This document shows positions 5,287 through 9,876 of a DNA stretch of 9,876 nt, piece after piece. A program made the translations under genes and the position numbers. This DNA is from Pseudomonadota bacterium (GTDB lineage Bacteria; Myxococcota_A; Polyangia; Polyangiales; Polyangiaceae). The DNA is taken from assembly GCA_023431345.1 (NCBI GenBank), contig JAEYWK010000112.1:1-9876 (forward strand), read 5' to 3'. Position 1 is the stretch's first letter; every line of letters starts with the position of its first letter. Under the pieces are notes generated by a model. That model was not told the origin of the DNA and ran no database searches. It saw nothing but the letters and a program-made list of their open reading frames with translations.

Positions 5287-6702
5287 ATGGCAGGTGCGGA
5301 AAGAGACGCAGCGCAGCCCGCGAACGCGCCGGGCAGGGTCTTGTTGGTCGATGATCAGCCCGAGTTGCGGCGGCTCTTTCAACGCACGCTCACCAAGGTG
5401 GGCCACACGGTCGTGACGGCTGAAAACGGCCGCAAGGCCATCGCGCTCGTAGCCGAGCAGGCGTTCGACGTCGTGATCAGCGATGTGCGCATGCCCGATA
5501 TGAGCGGGGTGGAGCTGCTGCAGGCGCTGCACGCCGAAGAGCCCGATCTGCCGGTGCTGCTGGTCTCCGGCTCGCCCGATCTCGAAACGGCCATGAAGGC
5601 GGTGGAGTTCGGTGCCTTCGAGTACCTGACGAAGCCCGTGAGCTTCGAGAAGCTGGCAACCAGCACGCGTCGTGCCATCGACCTGCGGCGCCAGCGAGCC
5701 GAGGCCAAGCAGGTGATGGAGCAGTACCGCTCGGGCACGCGGCGCCGAGCGCCTCACATCCTGGCCGATCGCGAGTCGTGGACGGGCGAGGTGCTCAGCG
5801 GTTGCTACCGCGTCGGGCGGCTGCTCGGCGCGGGCGGAATGGGCGCTGTCTACGAGGCGACGCGCGAAAACTTGGGGCAGATGCGGGTGGCGATCAAGAT
5901 CCTGCACTCCACGCTCGCCTCGGACGAAGGGCTGCTCGCCCGCTTCCGGCGTGAAGCGGAGACGGTCGGTCAGATCAATCACCCCAACATCGTCCGCATC
6001 CTTGATTTTCGCGCCGAAGAGGACGAGCCCGCTTATCTGGTCATGGAGCTGCTCGACGGCGTGTCGCTCCGCCACGCGATGGCGCGCCAGAGCGCGTTCC
6101 CCGCCGAGCGCATCGTCTTCATCGCGTCACAGATACTGTCGGCGCTGTCGGCCGTGCACCGGGCGCAGGTCATCCACCGCGACGTGAAGCCCGAAAATGT
6201 ACTGCTGACCAGCATGTCGGGGCTGAGCGATCTCGTGAAGCTCCTCGATTTCGGCGTCGCCAAGCAATTGTTTGCCACGCCGGGCAGCACGCTCACCCAG
6301 ACGGGGACGGTGCTCGGTACGCCCACCTACATGGCTCCCGAGCAAGCGCGCGGCGCGGCGATCGACAAGCGCAGTGACCTCTACTCCGTCGGCGCCATCA
6401 TGTACGAAGCGCTCGCGGGCGCCGCTCCCTACACGGGCGACAACTACAACGCGCTGCTCTTCGCGATCATGCAAGGCAAGCCAATGCCGCTCTCACAGCT
6501 TCGAGAGGATCTGGACGCCGAGCTGGTGGCCGTGATCGCCCGGTCCATGGCGACCGACCCGGACGAGCGCTTCCAGTCAGCCGAAGAAATGGCCGAGGCG
6601 CTCACGCCGTGGCTCAAGGTCGCGGCCCCCGCCAGCGCCCCGCCCGAGTCAGCCGCGGCGGTGTTCGCGCCGACGGTCGTGCCCGTCAGTACTAAGTCGT
6701 AG
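5287..6702 (+). CDS. Receiver domain-Ser/Thr protein kinase fusion
   Basis: A 471-residue cytosolic fusion with no membrane segment. Residues 16-138 are a receiver with D22/D23, phospho-acceptor D66 in SDVRMPDMSG, S94 in VSGS and K116 in TKPV. A basic linker (about 134-165) leads to a complete Hanks-type kinase domain (about 173-440): glycine loop GAGGMGAVYEA (181-191), VAIK with K204, helix-C Glu E223, catalytic HRDVKPEN (D299), DFG (321-323), a Thr-rich activation segment, and GTPTYMAPEQ (APE at 350-352). A Pro/Ala-rich tail ends the protein. The layout implies that phosphorylation of D66 by a histidine kinase controls Ser/Thr phosphorylation of unknown targets. ATG 5287 is chosen over an upstream in-frame TTG at 5257 because GGAAGGG lies six bases ahead. 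It is divergent from the cyclase gene and its receiver is a close paralogue of the protein at 1280-1762. The kinase looks catalytically intact. Confidence 0.96.
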   Translation: MAGAERDAAQPANAPGRVLLVDDQPELRRLFQRTLTKVGHTVVTAENGRKAIALVAEQAFDVVISDVRMPDMSGVELLQALHAEEPDLPVLLVSGSPDLETAMKAVEFGAFEYLTKPVSFEKLATSTRRAIDLRRQRAEAKQVMEQYRSGTRRRAPHILADRESWTGEVLSGCYRVGRLLGAGGMGAVYEATRENLGQMRVAIKILHSTLASDEGLLARFRREAETVGQINHPNIVRILDFRAEEDEPAYLVMELLDGVSLRHAMARQSAFPAERIVFIASQILSALSAVHRAQVIHRDVKPENVLLTSMSGLSDLVKLLDFGVAKQLFATPGSTLTQTGTVLGTPTYMAPEQARGAAIDKRSDLYSVGAIMYEALAGAAPYTGDNYNALLFAIMQGKPMPLSQLREDLDAELVAVIARSMATDPDERFQSAEEMAEALTPWLKVAAPASAPPESAAAVFAPTVVPVSTKS

Positions 6703-6712
6703 CGGTCAGTAG

Positions 6713-6880
6713 CGTTCGGCGTTGGCGGGCGAGGCCGTGCTCTACCCGGCCTCGACCTTACACCGCGTCGAGCCTGTCGTCCGTGGCACGCGTCTCGTCG
6801 CCATCACCTGGATACAGAGCTTGGTCCGCGATCCGGCCAAGCGCCGACTCGTCTTCGACCTCGCGCAAGTCGCGGAGTGA
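6713..6880 (+). pseudogene. C-terminal remnant of a PKHD-type Fe(II)/2-oxoglutarate hydroxylase (YbiX/PiuC family)
   Basis: Between the kinase and ribonuclease D genes, the frame from 6713 to the TGA at 6878-6880 encodes 55 residues. Its core reads VLYPASTLHRVEP, then VRGTRLVAITWIQSLVRD, then FDL. This closely follows the distal part of the PKHD-type hydroxylase catalytic domain (YbiX/PiuC), normally about 225 residues. The distal iron-ligand His (6761-6763) and the Arg ten residues later (6791-6793), which in this family binds 2-oxoglutarate, are both retained. The preceding part with the HxD iron motif is missing: an in-frame TAG lies at 6710-6712 and the kinase gene occupies the DNA before it. 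The usual C-terminal helical extension is absent as well. There is no suitable start or ribosome site. I interpret it as debris of a deleted gene, not an expressed protein. Confidence 0.75.
6730..6754. terminator. 8-bp stem-loop downstream of the kinase gene
   Basis: CGAGGCCG (6730-6737) and CGGCCTCG (6747-6754) form a perfect 8-base stem with a 9-base loop, 27 bases after the kinase stop. It lies inside the hydroxylase remnant, so it may be leftover coding sequence now serving as a 3' hairpin. No T-run follows. Confidence 0.3.
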
Positions 6881-6888
6881 GACCGAGC

Positions 6889-8019
6889 TCAGGGAGGCGG
6901 GTGCTTTTCCGTGAAGGCATCGACGGCGGCGCCCAAGAGCTGCTTGCGATAGCCGCGTAGGGCGCCGGACAGGCGCGCGTGACGATCCTCCAGCAGCTTG
7001 GCGCGCAGCTCGCGCATGGCGCGCGCGGGCAAGACGTGCTCCGGCGAGAGCTCGAGCTCCGCGCAAACTTCGGCGCGCAGCAGGCCGAGCCAGGCGTCGC
7101 GTCGCACGTCGGCGAAGGTCGCGTAGGGCAGCGGATCGATCGGGATGAAGTCGCCGCTCTTGGCGTCGCGCGCCGCGCCCGCCAAGCCGCGGACCAGCTC
7201 TTGCCCGTGACGGCGGAGCACGCCCGGCGAGACCCCTTTGATGCGACCCAGCGCCTCGGTGCTCTCCGGCATGCGAGCTGCCAGCGCGAGCAGGGTCTTC
7301 GTGTCGGGAGCGGTGAGCTTGTCGTCTGCCGAGAGCTGGTTGTGCCAACCGATCAAGAAGCGCAGGCCAGCCTGGCTGCGTGGCCCGAGCTGCCAGGCGT
7401 TGCGAAAGTGCTCGAGGCTGAGCGGAGGTGGCGGTTCGCGCGTTGGCTCTAGCGCTTCGTGCGAGGCCTCGAAGACGACCTCGAGCCGGCCTCTCGCGGC
7501 GGCCCGCTCGTGCAAGACTTCGGTGATGGCGGGCAGGTAGCGCACGTCGCTCGCCGCGTAGCGCAGCTGGGAATCGGGGAGCGGACGCGCCAGCCAGTCG
7601 TCGGCCTGGTGCGCTTTGTCGGAGCGCATGCCGAGCAGCTGGTGCTGCAAGTAGGCGAGCGATACGTTATTTTCCGCCGAGAGCAGCGCGTAGGCGACTT
7701 GCGTGTCGAAGAGGCGCCGGGGCGCTCGCACGTGGAGGCGCTGCGCGATGAGCTCGAGATCTTGTAAGCCGGCGTGTAGCACCCACCGCACGTCGGGCTT
7801 CGCGAGGACGGCGCTGAGCGGCTCCAAGCGGGCCAATTTCAGCGTGTCGATGAGGAAGATCTCGGCGCCGTTCGAGATTTGCAGCAGGCACAGGCGCGTG
7901 GGGCCGCGGCCCGACTCGAACTCCGTATCGAGGTAGAAGGTGTCAGCTGAAGCGAGCGCGCTCGCTGCTTGCTCTAGGCCCGCGGGCGAATCGACGAAAG
8001 CGTAGGGATGGTCGGTCAT
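6889..8019 (-). CDS. rnd: Ribonuclease D
   Basis: A 376-residue ribonuclease D, close to the 375 residues of the E. coli enzyme, a 3'-5' exoribonuclease that trims tRNA and other structured RNA precursors. The DEDDy exonuclease domain spans about 5-180: Exo I D31-T-E33, Exo II D87 in HAGLQDLEL, D105 in FDTQVAY, and Exo III Y154-x3-D158 in YAASDVRYL. All catalytic acids and the tyrosine are present. An HRDC nucleic-acid-binding domain follows (about 200-280) with the helix-hairpin motif LGRIKGVSPGVLRRHG, and the remaining roughly 90 residues are helical and probably correspond to the second, poorly conserved HRDC-like domain. The ATG at 8019 begins MTDHPYAFVDSP and is the natural start. No strong ribosome site precedes it. 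It stands alone, convergent with the kinase/hydroxylase remnant and divergent from the beta-helix lipoprotein. Confidence 0.95.
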   Translation of the reverse strand: MTDHPYAFVDSPAGLEQAASALASADTFYLDTEFESGRGPTRLCLLQISNGAEIFLIDTLKLARLEPLSAVLAKPDVRWVLHAGLQDLELIAQRLHVRAPRRLFDTQVAYALLSAENNVSLAYLQHQLLGMRSDKAHQADDWLARPLPDSQLRYAASDVRYLPAITEVLHERAAARGRLEVVFEASHEALEPTREPPPPLSLEHFRNAWQLGPRSQAGLRFLIGWHNQLSADDKLTAPDTKTLLALAARMPESTEALGRIKGVSPGVLRRHGQELVRGLAGAARDAKSGDFIPIDPLPYATFADVRRDAWLGLLRAEVCAELELSPEHVLPARAMRELRAKLLEDRHARLSGALRGYRKQLLGAAVDAFTEKHPPP

Positions 8020-8062
8020 GTCGGTCGAGCTGCGGGGCGGACCCTACACCGCCGCGCCCGCA

Positions 8063-8087
8063 CCGCCTCGCCTCGAGGCGACGGCGG
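8063..8087. promoter_or_regulatory. Long palindrome in the rnd / lipoprotein divergent region
   Basis: TCGCCTCGAGGCGA (8068-8081) is a perfect 14-base palindrome. With one bulged C at 8082 the arms extend by five more pairs (CCGCC at 8063-8067 with GGCGG at 8083-8087). It lies 43 bases before the rnd start, in the 189-base region shared with the lipoprotein gene. It may be an operator; no specific regulator is recognised. Confidence 0.35.
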
Positions 8088-8148
8088 CCTAGTTCCAGGT
8101 GAGCGCGTAATTTGCTCTGCAACAGAAAGAGCGCGCATCACCAAAAGG

Positions 8149-8165
8149 CGGGCACGAGTGTGGCC
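8149..8165 (+). promoter_or_regulatory. Weak sigma-54-like -24/-12 candidate
   Basis: GGGCACG, four bases, then TGGCC resembles the sigma-54 consensus TGGCACG-N4-TTGCW, matching nine of twelve defined positions and keeping the GG and GC pairs at the correct spacing. A start of transcription near 8177 would give a leader of about 30 bases before the ATG at 8209. In DNA this GC-rich such a match can arise by chance. Confidence 0.22.
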
Positions 8166-8208
8166 CCTGAGCAAGATAGGTCATGGTTTGTTTTCCGAGC
8201 CCCAGGTC

Positions 8209-9696
8209 ATGCAATTGATCCTTCCCCGATTCGTGAAGCGCCCTGGTTTCGTCGCGGTGACCGCGCTCGTCGCCGCTTGTGGCTCGCAAGGCGAGGAGGG
8301 GCCGGGCGGCGGCGGCTCGGGCAGCGGCGGAGCGACGTCCGGCAGCGGCGGGACGGCGCCGGGCGTCTCAGGCAGCGCCCACGTCGCGGGGGCGGCCGGC
8401 GCTGATGCCGGCACCGGCGGCTCTGGCGGGGCATCCACTGCGGGCAGCGCCCACGGTGGAACGCTCGCCGGCGGTGCGAGCAACCCGACGGGTGGGGCGC
8501 CGACGGCTGGCGCGCCCGTTGGAGGTGCAGCTGCAGCCGGCGGGTCAGGTGGCTCGAGCACCGGCGGCACGGCAGGCGCGTCGGGCGGCAGCGGTGGCTC
8601 GGGCGGCGGCGGTGGCGGCTCGACCGCCATGTATGCCTGCAACGGCTCGACCGCGGGCTACAGCGTCCTGATGATCAAATCGGGGTCGACCTGGACGGTA
8701 ACGAAGGGCGCCCAGCAGGTGCACACTGGCTCGGACATGGAGGCTGCGCTGCGCGCCGCCTACGGCAGCCTCACGGCCGGACGCACCTCGAAAGAGAGCA
8801 TCCTCGTGCAAGGCTCCGGCGACATCTCCGCCTCGTCGCAGGTCGGTATTCCGAGCTACACCGTCGTCAACATCTGCGGCACCCTCAACGTGAGCGGCAC
8901 CCCGTCGGGCTCCGACCGATCGCCGCTCTATGCCCGTAACGCCCGCGACATCGAGATACCGAACCTCAAAATGACCGGCTCGCCGCAGTACGGCATCTTC
9001 TTCCGCGGCACCAACGACATGCGTCTCGGCCAGATCGATCTGCGGCTCACGCGCTCGGCCGGCATCGGTATCCGCGTCGACACCAGCGGCAGCGCCGGCA
9101 CGGACACCAACTTCAACGAGAACCTGACGATCGACTACGTGTACGGCTCCGGCATGGCGAGCCACATCGTCGAGACCTACGGCATCAGCAAGATCACCAT
9201 CGGTAAGGTGGAGGGCAACGACGTCGGCGAATGCGGGGTGCTGCTGAACCGCAGCATCAACGCGACGATCGACCTCGTTTCGTGCACGGACTGCGCCAAG
9301 GGCACCGGCTACGCCGCGTTCCGTATGGCCAACAACAACGGGCGCATCAATAACGGTTACGGCACCGTCAATATCATCGCCAAGAGCGTCGTCGCGCGGG
9401 GCGGGGGCCGCGGGATCTTCTCGGTGTCGGGGAGCGGCGCCGCGCGCATCGACAAAGTCGACATCGAAGGTACGGGCAACAACAGCATCTTGCTCGAGAA
9501 TGCCCACAACGTGACGGTCGGTAACGCCACGACTCAGAGCCGCATCGCGGACTCGGGCCAGCTCCGCATCGCCGGCACCTCCAGCGACCTCAAGCTGCAG
9601 AACATCGCCGTCAGCGGAACCACCATCCAAGAGAGCCCCTGCGCGACCAACAGCACCTGGACGGGTGTCAACGGCGCTCCCACCAACTGCAACTGA
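8209..9696 (+). CDS. Lipoprotein with Gly/Ser/Ala-rich stalk and right-handed beta-helix
   Basis: A 495-residue predicted surface lipoprotein. Residues 1-24 form a type II signal peptide (basic R7, K10, R11; hydrophobic core; lipobox VAAC, C24). Residues 25-139 are almost pure Gly, Ser, Ala, Thr and Pro, a flexible stalk common in myxobacterial lipoproteins. After a first folded piece with C144, residues from about 195 to 475 show short repeating strands and Asn/Gly-rich turns (NARDIEIPNLKMTG, GTNDMRLGQIDLRLT, NLTIDYVYGSG, ISKITIGKVEGNDVG, NNSILLENAHNVTVGNA) typical of a pectate-lyase-like parallel beta-helix. Seven cysteines follow the lipobox; some may form disulfides, and the C-terminus ends NCN. 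No catalytic triad is evident, so polysaccharide binding or cleavage is only a possibility. ATG 8209 is chosen because it gives a textbook signal peptide; the frame is open further upstream to 8008, overlapping rnd, which is implausible. The ribosome site is weak. Confidence 0.87.
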   Translation: MQLILPRFVKRPGFVAVTALVAACGSQGEEGPGGGGSGSGGATSGSGGTAPGVSGSAHVAGAAGADAGTGGSGGASTAGSAHGGTLAGGASNPTGGAPTAGAPVGGAAAAGGSGGSSTGGTAGASGGSGGSGGGGGGSTAMYACNGSTAGYSVLMIKSGSTWTVTKGAQQVHTGSDMEAALRAAYGSLTAGRTSKESILVQGSGDISASSQVGIPSYTVVNICGTLNVSGTPSGSDRSPLYARNARDIEIPNLKMTGSPQYGIFFRGTNDMRLGQIDLRLTRSAGIGIRVDTSGSAGTDTNFNENLTIDYVYGSGMASHIVETYGISKITIGKVEGNDVGECGVLLNRSINATIDLVSCTDCAKGTGYAAFRMANNNGRINNGYGTVNIIAKSVVARGGGRGIFSVSGSGAARIDKVDIEGTGNNSILLENAHNVTVGNATTQSRIADSGQLRIAGTSSDLKLQNIAVSGTTIQESPCATNSTWTGVNGAPTNCN

Positions 9697-9729
9697 ACGT
9701 CGCGTACGACGCACCGAGCGCTCGTAGGC

Positions 9730-9744
9730 TAGGGAGTGTCCCTA
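9730..9744. repeat. TAGGGA-GTG-TCCCTA inverted repeat
   Basis: A perfect 6-base inverted repeat with a 3-base centre, 33 bases after the lipoprotein stop, followed by AAATTGC, one of the few AT-rich runs here. It could be a 3' hairpin or the end of a small mobile or repetitive element; no target-site duplication can be judged from one end. Confidence 0.4.
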
Positions 9745-9765
9745 AATTGCTGGTCTCGGCGTAAA

Positions 9766-9789
9766 CGTGCCCGTGCCCGTGCCCGTGCC
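9766..9789. repeat. Hexamer microsatellite (CGTGCC)4
   Basis: Four exact tandem copies of CGTGCC (GGCACG on the other strand). The same hexamer recurs in both orientations in the palindrome at 9845-9863. It is a candidate slippage site of variable copy number. Confidence 0.9.
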
Positions 9790-9844
9790 CGACGGTCCGT
9801 AAGTTGCCGTCGGCGGTATCGGGGCTGGTAGGCCGTGGTTTGTG

Positions 9845-9863
9845 GCGCGTGCCTGGCACGCGC
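9845..9863. repeat. Near-perfect 19-base palindrome at the right edge
   Basis: GCGCGTGCC and GGCACGCGC flank a single T. As RNA it would form GCGCGTG / CACGCGC with a CCTGG loop. It may be an operator for the gene beyond the window or a terminator stem; there is no T-run. Confidence 0.5.
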
Positions 9864-9876
9864 GCGCCGCGGGCAG

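Larger units (their letters stand above)
9697..9876. other. Structure-dense intergenic tail
   Basis: No gene is seen in these 180 bases, but symmetric elements are unusually dense: a 5-base stem CGTCG/CGACG (9698-9711) directly after the lipoprotein stop, the palindrome CGAGCGCTCG (9715-9724), TAGGGA-GTG-TCCCTA (9730-9744), a hexamer repeat, CCGACGG/CCGTCGG (9789-9795 with 9807-9813), and a 7-base stem at 9845-9863. The 3' end of the lipoprotein mRNA and perhaps the promoter of the next gene should lie here. Confidence 0.5.

Noticed and set aside
5194..6075. Minus-strand open frame (293 codons) opposite the receiver-kinase gene
   Set aside because: Antisense shadow of an intact kinase fusion; no motif and no ribosome site.
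6758..7348. Minus-strand open frame (196 codons) overlapping the 3' part of rnd
   Set aside because: It is out of frame with rnd, which has all its catalytic residues, and the non-overlapping part is the reverse of the hydroxylase remnant.
8101..8136. Direct repeat GAGCGCG at 8101-8107 and 8129-8135
   Set aside because: Seven-base GC-rich repeats are frequent by chance here, and no further copies or clear regulatory geometry were found.
8545..9714. Long minus-strand open frame (389 codons) opposite the beta-helix lipoprotein
   Set aside because: It mirrors the sense gene, gives Ala/Val/Arg/Asp-rich low-complexity sequence and has no recognisable domain.
9668..9859. 63-codon minus-strand frame with a His-Gly repeat (HGHGHGH)
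   Set aside because: The His/Gly run is simply the translated (CGTGCC)4 repeat; there is no ribosome site or other support.

Overview
The window is GC-rich DNA with long, tightly packed genes, and it looks chromosomal. Several traits point to a myxobacterium-like member of Myxococcota (Polyangiales/Sorangiineae type): a response-regulator/Ser-Thr-kinase fusion, two lipoproteins in which a low-complexity or collagen-like spacer separates the lipidated cysteine from the folded domain, and a class III nucleotide cyclase beside kinase signalling genes. The lineage is an inference from gene style; no rRNA or other marker is present. I see no tRNA, rRNA, CRISPR array, transposase or phage gene.

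Layout, left to right. (1) 1-1011 (+): metallo-beta-lactamase-fold hydrolase, probably cut at its 5' side by the window edge. (2) 1012-1279: intergenic, with two strong palindromes just before the next gene. (3) 1280-1762 (+): stand-alone receiver-domain response regulator. (4) 1813-3663 (-): lipoprotein made of 26 uninterrupted Gly-X-Y triplets plus an MSP130/choice-of-anchor-I beta-propeller. (5) 3880-4518 (+): small DedA/VTT-like membrane protein. (6) 4512-5126 (-): class III nucleotide cyclase whose 3' end overlaps the membrane-protein gene inside a hairpin. (7) 5287-6702 (+): receiver domain fused to a Ser/Thr protein kinase, divergent from the cyclase. (8) 6713-6880 (+): unannotated remnant of a PKHD-type Fe(II)/2-oxoglutarate hydroxylase (YbiX/PiuC family). 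(9) 6889-8019 (-): ribonuclease D. (10) 8209-9696 (+): lipoprotein with a Gly/Ser/Ala-rich stalk and a predicted right-handed beta-helix. (11) 9697-9876: a structure-dense non-coding tail with a (CGTGCC)4 repeat.

How the genes might work together: the stand-alone receiver and the receiver of the kinase fusion are close paralogues, about half identical by hand alignment, and share the same phosphorylation-site context. With the adjacent cyclase they suggest a local signalling cluster linking two-component phosphorylation, Ser/Thr phosphorylation and cyclic-nucleotide synthesis. The two stalked lipoproteins are cell-surface proteins. Ribonuclease D and the hydroxylase remnant look like unrelated neighbours. 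No complete, clearly novel multi-gene system is evident. The most noteworthy items are the collagen/MSP130 lipoprotein, the hydroxylase remnant, the Shine-Dalgarno hairpin before the kinase gene, and the paralogous receiver pair.
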